From positions 16,167,501 through 16,231,500 of the forward strand of contig NC_083379.1 in NCBI RefSeq assembly GCF_031755915.1: 64,000 bases of DNA, in the 5' to 3' direction. Made by a program: the position numbers and the translations under genes. Below the pieces are notes generated by a model that searched no databases, was not told where the DNA came from, and saw only the letters and a list, made by a program, of their open reading frames with translations. Below, in pieces: positions 49,291 to 60,800 of the stretch. The stretch is from Ziziphus jujuba (taxonomy: Eukaryota; Streptophyta; Magnoliopsida; Rosales; Rhamnaceae). Each line of letters opens with the position of its first letter. Position 1 is the stretch's first letter.

Positions 49291-49714
49291 TTTTAAGTCC
49301 TGTGCTTACAAGTTGACTTTTGGACTTTTTCCAAGCCCTTAGGCCGACCCAATTTGGAATTTGGGCCAGGGCCCAAGTCAAAGGAAATTTTTGGCTATTG
49401 GCAAGGGAAGTGGTTAAAAACAGTTGGTTAAAGCGGAAAATGGTTGCGCGTTAGCTGTCTGAACTTTTCCGACTCTATCTCTTTCAAAGAAGATAAAACT
49501 TATCTATATTAAGCAAAAGTTTGACCCAACCCAAAAAACTTGTTCTTTCCCTTAACCATTTCAGTTTTATGAGCTTCCTTAAAACCCAATTTTTGTTCAT
49601 TTTGAATTTGCCACTTTGGTATTTGTTATTGGATTGGCTGATTAAAGAGTTGTGGAAAAAAAAAATAAGTAAATAACTTTTCAAGAAGAAAAAAGAAAAG
49701 GGGTTAGGAAAGAG
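49291..49714. other. Divergent promoter region, cardiolipin synthase to PBL kinase
   Basis: 546 bases separate the two start codons. GGGCCAGGGCCCAAG at about 49363-49377 and AAGCCCTTAGG nearby are GGCCCA-like motifs. Nothing else recognised. Confidence 0.5.
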
Positions 49715-51834
49715 ATGAACTGCTTAACTTGTTGCAAGGTTGAATCCAACAATGGTATTCCCAATGGGAAGAACATTAAGGAATGCCCTGATGGAGGTAG
49801 GAGAACATTAGCCTCCATTGTTGCCAGTATCTCATTCAAGGCAGGTAAAGGAATAATCTAAAAAAAAAAACACTAAATTCAGTAAGTGGTTTTTCAAATG
49901 CATTTGTTGGTGTTTCCAATTAAAAAAAAAAAAAAAAATCCTGTTTTATTAGATTCACTTTGTTATATGCATTCTACTTTTATAGTAGCAAAATGATAAG
50001 GTATGCTGTTTTTGATCAACCCTGCAATAATGTTGACATAAATTTTTTTTCTCTAAACTAGGGTGTTGAGGATTTTAAAGAAATTTAAATTGTTACTTGC
50101 TTCCCAAGAATTATATATTTTAGTTGTTTGAAATTGTTATTCTTCCAAATTATCAATTTGTACCATGTTTAATTTGTTAATCCTTCATTGGATGCAGGTA
50201 GTAGTAGGCACAATTATTTGACCAGAGATTTGCTAAAAATTGGAAATGCAAAAATATCTGCCAAGGAATTTACATTTGAGGAATTGGCTGCTGCAACTGA
50301 TGATTTCAATCCTAATTTCTTGTTAGGCGAAGGCGGATTCGGAAATGTCTACAAAGGGTACATAGACAGTATTCAACAGGTCTATCTCTCTCTCTCTCTC
50401 TCCTTCCCTCCCTCCCTCCCTCTATCCATCTCTCACATAGACATGGACAAATAAATGCAAACATACTCATCTCCTCTGTGCTTGGAGAGCAATATAAAAG
50501 TAGGCTTCAAATGGTTTCCAATTTCTTGTTTTGTTTTGATTCAGGTTGTGGCTGTTAAGCAACTGGACAGAAAAGGATTGCAAGGAAGTAGAGAGTTCTT
50601 TGCCGAGGTCTTGATGTCAAGTGTGCTTCAACACCCAAACCTTGTCGAACTGGTTGGCTATTGTGCAGAAGGAGACCAAAGACTCTTAGTGTATGAATAT
50701 ATGGCCAATGGATCTTTGGAGAATCACCTTCTAGGTATGAATTTTAATTGCCTTTATCAAACATATGGCCCTTGATGGACCCCAAAAAAGGCTGTGGACT
50801 CCATTAGATCCTATGCAAGAAAAATAAGAAATTAAACTAAATTCTGCTAACAAAGTTACAGAATTGGAGCTTTGGCCGAGCTTTCAATGTTGATTCAGTT
50901 TTATGGTTTACTCCGAATTTACGAAGAACCAAAATCAAACAAATTCATGAAAAGGAGAACCCCAAGTAAAATGCCATATTGCATACTAAATTGATAATCT
51001 TTTTCCTCTTCTTTCAGAATTATCTCCAAATATAACCCCTCTGGATTGGAAAACCAGGATGAAAATAGCTGAAGGAGCAGCAAAAGGACTTGAATACTTG
51101 CATGACATTGCCAAACCACCCGTGATTTATCGCGACTTCAAAGCATCAAACATATTATTGGATGAGAATTTCAATCCAAAGCTCTCAGATTTTGGACTTG
51201 CTAAGCTGGGCCCGACAGGTGGCAAGGAACATGTATCTACAAGGGTGATGGGGACATATGGTTATTGTGCCCCAGAGTATGCTTTAACAGGTAAGCTGAC
51301 AACAAGGTCTGATGTGTACAGTTATGGTGTAGTGTTTCTGGAGTTGATCACTGGAAGAAGAGCTATTGACTATGCAAGGCCAACAGAAGAACAACACCTA
51401 ATTAATTGGGTATGTAAAAGACTAAGAAAATATCAATTCCCTCATAATTTTCTATCCAATTCCTTTTGTTAGATATTTGAGATCTGAAATTTAACTATCA
51501 AACAAGGCCTTGATATTGACTGTCCTTAATTTCTTCCGTCTTATAGGCAGAGCCTTTGTTCAAGGACAGGAACAAATTTTCATTAATGGCTGACCCCCAG
51601 CTTGAAGGGAGATTTCCTCTGAAGGGTCTGTATCAAGCTCTTGCAGTTGCAGCAATGTGTCTCCAAGAGGAAGCCGAGACCCGACCTTTGATAGGCGATG
51701 TTGTAACTGCTCTTCAATATCTAGCCATGCCAAAAGAAGACTATCAGAATGCCAAGGATAAATCAGGTAGCATTTGTGGGCATGTAAGCTCATTGAGAAG
51801 AGGGAGTATCCATGGTGGAGACCAAGAGTCGTAA
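49715..51834 (+). CDS. PBL: Receptor-like cytoplasmic kinase, RLCK-VII/PBL type
   Basis: Five exons: 49715-49844, 50198-50379, 50545-50734, 51018-51409 and 51547-51834. They encode 393 residues. Kinase landmarks are GEGGFG (87-92), VAVK with the ATP-binding Lys at 109, YRDFKASN with catalytic Asp 207, SDFGLAK with Asp 225, and [10 protein letters not shown] in the activation segment. Family VII features include [10 protein letters not shown] before the kinase and WAEPLFKDR after it. There is no extracellular or transmembrane part. The N-terminus MNCLTCC lacks Gly2, so N-myristoylation is not expected; Cys3, Cys6 and Cys7 are candidate palmitoylation sites for membrane anchoring. PBL kinases relay signals from receptor kinases. 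The exact PBL number is not assigned. Intron 2 begins GTCTATC and runs into a CT/CCCT tract, a weak donor context. Confidence 0.93.
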
Positions 51835-52875
51835 CATCAGGGAACAGTAGGTCTTACAACTTCATGTGAACAATCAAATCTCAACCTAGAATTACATTTC
51901 CTAGAAATGAAATTCCCACCCTAATGGTCTTCCAGATTGTGAAGTAGATACAATATGTATGAATATGGCCATAGAAAGTGTAAAGTTCAATTGCTGGAAC
52001 TGAAACTTGTGGGTTTTATATTAAGAAAGTTTATGGTCTTGGAAGTCATAGATTGAGTTCTTATTTGCCTCTCAAACTGCTGATGAAAATTGTTCTTTCA
52101 TTTGACCCCTTTCAGAAAATGGGCTACAATCACCTCTTATGAACCTTGGCCAACAATTTTCCCAGTTTCCAATTCACAAGTGCTGTATTGTGGTTTTTAT
52201 TTGCATAGAAGCCAAAAATATTTGCAAGATGATAAAATCCTACGGTCTAAGAAATTATTTTTCCATAATTTAGTAATATACGTCTAATTCTTACCACTAG
52301 AGATCAATTGGCCAAGATGTACTCCTTGATATCCTGTTAGCTAAACTTACAAAACATCCTTTGCTTTTGCTTTTTTTCTTTTTTCTTTTTCTTTTTCTTT
52401 TTCTTTTTCTTTTTCTTTTTCTTTCCTGATAGAAGAAAACCTTTTACAAACATCAAATATAACAACAATGTTCTTCAATTTGCATGTAAAATATACAACA
52501 ATGTTGTTCATGCATAATTAATTCATCGTTTTTGAACACTAAATCTATATAACAAGCTTCATAAATCCAGTTCTTTCACATGTCGGATGATTCTACAGAC
52601 CTTTTCTTGGAACCTATAGATGATGGTAAAGAACCAGAAGGATTTGAATCTAGAGAGCAGCAACGATAAACTGAATAGGTAAAGCAAAACTGCTCGCCAA
52701 CTCTATGGAAGTTGATGACTGCAACCAAGTAATGATAATGGAGTTCTTAAAAGACAAGACCAAATGTCAGATCAGATGAGTTTCCAATAGATCCTTTGGA
52801 AAAAGCCTGGGGTTTCCATACAAACTTGCATAGATATACAGCTGAGAAAAACAGTCATCTCTTCAAGAACCTCAT
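51835..52875. other. Convergent intergenic region, PBL kinase to small protein gene
   Basis: PBL 3' flank and AT-rich sequence with a CTTTTT repeat (52378-52424). No gene supported. Confidence 0.6.
52378..52424. repeat. (CTTTTT)n simple repeat
   Basis: About seven or eight imperfect CTTTTT units. Confidence 0.9.
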
Positions 52876-53217
52876 CTAAACATCGAAGTACTTCACATCA
52901 TCCTTAAGAATCATGTAATTGAAGCCAGAAATCCCATTAAGCCGATTAGTTTCTGAAACTTCCGAAACAGAACATATCCTTGGTAGGAACCCCCTGCTGA
53001 CTTTAGGCTTCTTCCTTTTCCATGTCATTGTCAAGAACCAGAAACCGGACCTGGAATTACTGCGACCGCAAGAACCCATATCAACAACATGGCTCCTAGG
53101 CTTCCTTGAGCTTCCATTGCGGTCTAGCTCAAGCTTAGTGAAATACTCAATTTCCTTCCTCACCAAAGATCCTACAGTGCCCCTTGTGCCTATTGCAAGT
53201 GGAGCAGCTGCAGCCAT
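52876..53217 (-). CDS. Small uncharacterised plant protein
   Basis: A single-exon frame of 113 residues from the ATG at 53217. It begins MAAAAPLAIGTRGTVGSLV, followed by a charged segment KEIEYFTKLELD, basic stretches SSRKPRSH and WKRKKPKVSR, and an acidic end (LKDDVKYFDV). The GTRGTVGSL motif recurs in small plant proteins of unknown function, which supports a real gene. The frame is open to an upstream ATG at 53367, which would add 50 residues including a Thr run made by the GGT repeat. I prefer the internal ATG because the extension is low-complexity. Location and function are unknown. No signal peptide or transmembrane segment is evident. Confidence 0.6.
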   Translation of the reverse strand: MAAAAPLAIGTRGTVGSLVRKEIEYFTKLELDRNGSSRKPRSHVVDMGSCGRSNSRSGFWFLTMTWKRKKPKVSRGFLPRICSVSEVSETNRLNGISGFNYMILKDDVKYFDV

Positions 53218-53232
53218 TATTTCGGTGAACTT

Positions 53233-53258
53233 GGTGGTGGTGGTGGTGGTGGTGGTGC
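53233..53258. repeat. (GGT)n microsatellite before the small gene
   Basis: Eight to nine GGT units just upstream of the preferred start of the small minus-strand gene. Read in the longer frame it gives a Thr run; read as leader it is ACC repeats. Confidence 0.9.
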
Positions 53259-54884
53259 TTGTTTTATAGTGCATATTTTTATAGGTATAATTGGATCTAA
53301 ATGACGTAGGAGGCTTGTGGTTGAAGAAAGGTGATGGTCCAGGATTGCTTTGAATATGGTGGAGCATCTTTTCTTTGGTTTATTTAAAGGTCTAATTTGA
53401 ATCACTTTATTTAAAGTGGACAGCATGAGTTTTTGCATAATTGGTTCTTTGGTTTGATTAGGAACATGGGTCATCATATTAATTCCTATGCTTTTCAATA
53501 AAAAAGCATGCATGTCTTGCGGAGAAATTTTTTACCCATTTGACTACTTAAAATCTAAGTCCTTGATTGCAGACTGGATCATGATGTTATGTGTAGGTTC
53601 GGAAAGAGATTTCTGTAGATTTTTTTAGAATGGACAAAAAATGTAGACAAATTGGAAATCCTACATGCTTTTTTAGAAAATCTGGCTCTCAATTTGTTCG
53701 TTTTTAATGTTGAATTTAGTTTTCTCTTTTGTTTTGGTTAAAAAAAACAAAAGAGAGGTATAGTTTACTCTCTTACTAAAGTGGTTTTTAGGTAGCCATT
53801 AGGTCCTGGTTGTTTTTCATGTTTTCCATTTTCCTCCATTTTGCTTTTATATGATTGAATGATTTTGTTGTAGAATGGAAAGTGATATCATTAAATAATT
53901 TGAATGGAAACTTCTTTATCTCATCCTTGCAATCAATTAAACCCAAATCCATTTAGTGCTATAAATCATTTTTCTTCATTCGGTACTGGAATAGGATACC
54001 CAAATGCAATTCGAATTGTTCCAAGTGTTTGTTTGTTTCTCTATCATTATTATCATATGCACTCTTCCATTTTGGGTTTGGAACTTTTAATTGTGGACTA
54101 GTTTAATGGTCTCATTTTGTAGTCATGCTAAAAATGATCTTCATTTAATGGGGGTTAAATATTGTTGCGTTCCACATGTCAGTGTGAAACACGTCATTCC
54201 ATAGCATATCACACCATCCAACCTAAACATGGGATTTATGAGACATAATGAGTAACATTCGACAAAGCCAATGGTTCAAGCACAATTGATCAACTATCAA
54301 ATCTTCCCAGGTTGATATTTTCAGCCTCAAATTGTTGCTCAAATATTAGAATTTGTTGGATCACATTCTAGATATCACTAAGAAAAACATTGTTAATTTG
54401 GCTAATGTGCATGGTGAATCAAGATCCATTTATGGACTCTCTCCCTCTCCCTCTCTTTTCTTTTTCTCTTTTTTCTTTTGTTGGTCAATCATGAATTGAC
54501 TTGCTAATCAATTAGGTGGAATTCTAACTTCTTTGTACACTATTTGTTTTAAAATTGATGGTGAAAACCAATTTCTAGCCGCATATTTAGGGGGGAAAAT
54601 GATCAATTTCTCGTCAAAAACACAGTAAAAATTGCAAGATGCAACCATGCATCGATTCTCATAGCAGAAACAAAAATTTGGTTCCCATTTATAAATTAAT
54701 GTAGAACAATTTAATCATGTAATAAATGATAGCCAGTACATTTTCTTGTTGTAAGCCTCAAAATTGATTGTTCTCTCATTATTTTCTCAATATTCACCCA
54801 CACTTATGCTCTCTCTCTCTCTCTCTCAACTGTACTTTTTTGTTTTAATTTTCATTTGTCTATACCGGATTCTTATCTAACAAA
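53259..54884. other. Intergenic region, small gene to pPLA-I
   Basis: AT-rich; contains the small gene's promoter and the pPLA-I 3' flank. CT tracts lie at 54440-54452 and 54810-54827. Nothing else recognised. Confidence 0.6.
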
Positions 54885-57800
54885 CTACTGTGTACAGGGT
54901 AGATGGCATACGTATCTCAACTTCCGATGTGAGGCAAGAGCATGTTGTAGAGCAATGTCCACAGATGCACCCTCCCGGAACAGCGATTCATACAATTGAC
55001 AAACAAAATGCGACATTTCTTCCTCATCTGCATCCCAAATACCCGTAGGGTGATCCCCATTTTTCTCAGGGTCACTGTCTTCCCAATCACTCACCGGACT
55101 GGCTGGTTCAGCATCTTCATCTTCAGCTTCTTCCTCACCTATCTCGAACTTCCCATTTTCAAAAGCACTGAACTCCCCAGATCCATGGATCGTTGTCAGC
55201 TGCATTTCTGGGGGCTCAACTGAAGAACATATAACAGCTTTGGCACCAGAATCTAAAAATGCTTTAACCATTGTAGGGGTAGGCCCATACGTTCCTGTGC
55301 AAATGATGATCCTGTCCCTCCAAGCTCCAACCTAGAATTATTCAAAAGTTAAGATAAACAATAAGTCACATAAAAAAATCTGATAGTGCCCTACATTTCC
55401 ATAGCAACTCTACATTGAAAAAGCTATCTTCTCTTTCTCAACGTGGGTCCATGTCCAAAACATAGCAAACAAAATATAGGATAAGTATAAGCCTAAAATA
55501 TTGGAACATGGGCACCAGAGCTACTTCTAAGACTTACTACATTCTGAGTACCACTAAACATTTAACATTGAACATCTTTGCATTTCCCACAAACTTTCTT
55601 GGAAAGAATGCCAAGATATTAAGCGAAACAAATGAATTACAATGTTGAGCTATTTCTTCCACGTTAAAGTCTTTAATTCAGTTATCGTAAATATCTCTCT
55701 TGTTTCTTGTTAAAGGGCAAGATAAGAATCTAACAGCACCAGGGATCAGAAAATTCCAGAACAACACCTCAAATGATAATAAGCTTAAAGTCGTTTTGAC
55801 ATTTTCATCGGAAGACATTTTCATCGGAAAAAGCAGTGTATATTGAAACTTCAAGAAACTGTTAATTATCACTGTAAGTACCAATCAATATTTTGTCACC
55901 ACACCAATCAATATTTTATGACCACACAAGTCATGAAACATGGTCTAAACTACTGTTATTATTACCAATAGCACATTTTGTTCTCTCAGTCAACTTCCAT
56001 TTCCCTCAATACAATATGTACGTATCCCATTTCTTAAGCATACCATCTTATCCTGCTTCTTCCTTCTCTGAACAACTCTAGGCAACTAGAAAGTAGCAAT
56101 TACAGGAAAACCAGAAAAACCACTTCACCAAGAAGATAAAATTCTAACGAAAGATTTATTTCCAGTAAAATCCAAAAAAGTATTATGTTCCTAGTTGTAT
56201 CAAGGATCTAACAAGGTTAAAACAATGAATCAGTAATAGTTTGCGTTCCAAATGTTAAGGGTGAAAATTAGTGGGTTTAAAAGGTGGTGTAGGGTAGTAA
56301 CAAATTATGTAAACCCAAAGAAAGCCCAAGACATATTGAACTACTTGGATCATTGAAGATCCAAAGTAAGCCCATCTTCGCCCAGATCATGCCAAATCAA
56401 AGTTTGGGCTTTAGAATCTGGTTTTCCTTTCTTTTGATAGGTTCTTAAAGGCTGTTTCCAGTCTATATCAAAAGGTTTTCCTACCGTTTAGGTAAAAAGA
56501 AAAGAGGACTAGAGTAAGAAATATGTTCAAAAATATATAACCAAATCAATAAGCATATGTAAAAGACTTCTAGCATGCATGCTTTTACAAGGGGAATATC
56601 CAATTTTTTCCCCAGCAGAACAAGAGTGGTGTCCCCTTCATAATGCTATTCTCTTGGTCATTTTGTCTCCATATTATGTTTCAATTTATTTGTTATTAAG
56701 CAATTAATGACAAGATAATCAAGGTTCCCCCCATGCTATTCAGCTTTTAGTTTTCACACGAAGAACAATTTCGTCATTGCTTAACTGTGCTCTATCTTTG
56801 TAACATTATTCCTTACATCCTAGTTAAATGCTTCACAAAGTTCATTATAGCCTCTAAATCTGAGATAAATTTCCATTTGACATTTAAATAGTTATCAGGG
56901 TACAACGTAAGTATCAAATCTCAATCCATTCATATCATGTTGATATCAAGATTATCCTTTCCAGAGTTGAAACAATCATACCAGATGGAAACAAGATAAT
57001 TCGTTGGGGAAAAGAAAAAAAGTGGAACATATTATACATTATTTATTAGTGTGACGCTTTGCAATATATAGAGAGAAAAGGTAAACGAATAAAATGATAC
57101 CAAGAACATACCATCCAACGAACATCATCAGGTGTTAGGTGCATAGAAGGGACTGTTCTACGAAACAAGTATGCTCCAATTTCTTGGTCATCCTCCATAA
57201 CCTTTAAATAACGAGTCATCAGACATCAAACATGCAACTTCAAAAACAAATAGAAGGAAAAGGAGAGGATAAAATGAAAGCATACTTGGGTTTGGCGTCC
57301 AATATATCGATGGACAATGCCTCCAATTTGGAAGTGGGGCTTACATGCAACCAAATCAGAAATAGTAGAAATATTTGCAAGTGATGCATCCTTTATGCGA
57401 CGGCTCTGCATCACTGATGTAAAGCTCAGTTTAACACTCCGTAGAAATTTCTCTGCAAGCTCCCCAGGTTCAGCAACCACAAAAACATCATTCTGCCAAC
57501 TACAGAAATAGAGAGCTGTGAATTCTAATAAATTATGTCAAGTTGCAAAAGGATAATACAAAAGGAGCATGTTTACCTTAATATTGAACCAAGTGAATCA
57601 TTTTGAAGAGCCAAATGTATAATGCCTACTTGTGGTGAAGTCTGTAACTTCTCATGCAATGACCGAGCAGGTAAAGAGAGCTGTCTGGGTCCTGAAGGAG
57701 ACTTTGGTGGTGATGTGGTTGCCTTTGCAGAATGACCATCTAAACTTAAAGGTGGGACTAAATCAATCCGACCAGCCCTTTGTGGTCCAAAATCAGGACT

Positions 57801-60800
57801 GAATAAAAGAGGGCTTGATGGGAAGCTTCCTGTAAACAGAGGCGAAGCAAATGGTGTTGGAAATTTTGTTGCTGGCACCGTCTTCACGAATCCTACTATT
57901 CCTTGCATGTGAGATAACCGTATTGCATTACGGGCACAAAATGACTCTAATGCACGAGCATGGTGCAAAACACGTCCAGAATCTGGACTATGGGAAGCTT
58001 CAACTAGTAGCACGTTACGCCTCCAACCTAGAGATGGACTTTTCTCACCTAATACAAGCAAAATGCCAAAAATATATATATATATATATATATATGTACA
58101 TATATTATTTAAGAAACAGTATCAAAAGATCCAAAAGCCAACTGTGAGCAACTGAAAGGACGTATTAACACAATTACCAGAACTTGAAGCCTTTGTCTTG
58201 AGAAAATGTTGAGACCTCAAATTCTCGGACCATTTTTCATCTTGTTGGAAAGGCAACAGTAGCCTCTCACAGACATCCTTAAAGGCAACAGAATTGTTTT
58301 GGATGTATTCCTCAACTGCAGCTTCTAATTTCAGCCAAACTGCTGGATCAGTTTCATCCAGTTCCATATCACATCGTTCATCAACTGCAGAGGCAAAAAC
58401 AATTTTTTATAATTAACTTCACCTTCTTTCTTCTAAGGTCACTTTTAAGGAATATTGCATGATGTTATAATTTTAATTTCTTTCTTTTAAGGAAGTTACT
58501 CTCTAGGAATATTTCATGATGTTATAATTTTAATTTCTTTCTTTTAAGGAAGTTACTCTCTAGGAATATTTCATGATGTTAAAGGTTTTAAAAGGTTTAC
58601 ATCTTACCTTCATGAAACATGTATACCAACCCAAAATCAGCACATACCTGGATTAAATCGATAATACTGTATTTCAGGAAGCATAGGAAGCAATGTGCTT
58701 AAAGCTTCCTCTACCCGATCCACAGAGCATGCACTCTCAATCAACACTTGCCCAGTATCCAAGTAGCGCCAACCACCTTTTCGTGCCTGCAATATCAGAG
58801 ATATTTATGAAATTATAAAGCAGGAAAGGAAAAAAAAACTACAACCACCCCTAACTTTTTGTGCCTACAATATCAGAGAAATTTATGATATTATAGAGCA
58901 GGAAAAGGAAAAACCTAGAACCACCCTTCCAGTTTTGGTCTGAACAAGAGATCATAATAGAACCATTTGCATCACCACTACATAGGCAAATGAAATATAA
59001 ACATTGATTTCAACAGCTCATCACTCCATCACCATGTTCTGACATAATTATATAATTTTTGTAAAACTATTTGTTCCATGCTTCTTGAAAAACTATGCTA
59101 AAATGAGCCCTTCCAAATTCTGTGAACATTTATTAGCCAAAAAAAAGAAAAGTCTAGTGTAACACAGGGGTCCTTTGCATCCAGCATATTACACGTGGTG
59201 ACTTGGACAGGTCAAAACCAGGAGCATATTCTCCACAGAAATAAGTGTCGTAAGGTACAAAAGCCATTCACAGGAATTTAAATCTATTGCTTATACTGCC
59301 TTGCCGAACCTATTCCCAAATTATCTTTCACAATAGAGGAAGGTTGAAACATGATTTCCATAAAACTACTAGAAATAATTGTTTTCTACAGGATTGTGAT
59401 AATAAAACATTTAGTAAAGAAAAATATATTGAGACTTTCTTGAAAAGATATCTCAAAACTTTACTCTGATAACAATCCTTCTTTATCACCAGCCACTCTT
59501 GCTAAACCATATCCAGAGGACTCCAAATGACCAGAGGCTTTAAAGATTTCAAGTTAACGAACTGTAACCAATCAGACAAAATTGCAAACCCAGCTGATAA
59601 AGCGAGAATTTATTGACCGTTCAAAATCGAAAGAGGGAAAATTTACCTTTGTTGGAATTGAACCACAACCAATTGAAACTAGGGAGTCAATTTTTGTGTC
59701 TGGCCATAGAAGTTGTGCTTCTCTTATGGCAAAAATTGTAGGATTGTCCGCCACTATTGCACCATCTTGCCAACGGTTTACATCTATAACAATAGCAGTG
59801 AAAAATGTAAGAGCAAGGAAAAGAAACAGTGTCAACTTGATGCAAAACAAATGATAACAAAAATGACACCAAAGGTAAGTCATGTTTCAATTCAACAAGA
59901 ACAGAAGACAATACCATCTGAATAATCATCAAGATAATAGGGAGCAGCAGATGATGCTCTTATAGCTTGCCATACTTGATGCTTACAACTTCCTATAAAA
60001 GCACTGCGCTTATAGCCAACTTGAGCACCTATAGTAGGTGATCCTAGTATGGTGATTCCTGAACTTTCTGAAATTGAGAGAGGCACTTCTAGTGTTCCGG
60101 GAGGGTACTTTATTTCAAACAACACAAAAAAATAATAAAATCAATAAACAGAAACTTAAAAGCCAATTCGGAATTCAATATGAATAGAAATGCTCTTAAT
60201 AATAAAATCAATAAACCGAAACTTAATAGCCAATGTGATATTCAATATGAATACAAATGCTCTAAATCTATGCAAAAAAATAAGCTAAACTTCCACCTAT
60301 AACTAATGAAAACACCACATGAAGGGAATGTAGGTATCAAACCTGATAATTGCGAAATACAAAAGGCTGAGCAGGCATAACGCTCACCAAAGTTGACACA
60401 ACAAAAACCTTGGGAATGTTTTTGACTGCAGACTCTATTAACAGGTCTCCATCTTCATCAGCACACATTTCCTTCAACAACCTTTCAAAATGTTCTGCGC
60501 TGTGCTGCAAGAGAACATGTTATAGCTCTGTTTTAGAATACAAAAGAGATAGAGAGAGAGAGAGAGAGGGGGGGGGGGGGGGGAGTAAAAGTAAAAGTGA
60601 TAATTGCTCTATTCAACAGACGAATATATTTCATCAGCTAAATTTCATTTCTTCCAAAAATGAGGAGATATGCAACAGGCTAGACAATCAGAATAATAGA
60701 TGACGAAACAAATACTTCCTGAGTTACATATTTGGGAAACAATATTACAATATCATGTTCCTTTTCTTTAATAAATAAATAGTGAAAATATGATGAAGCA

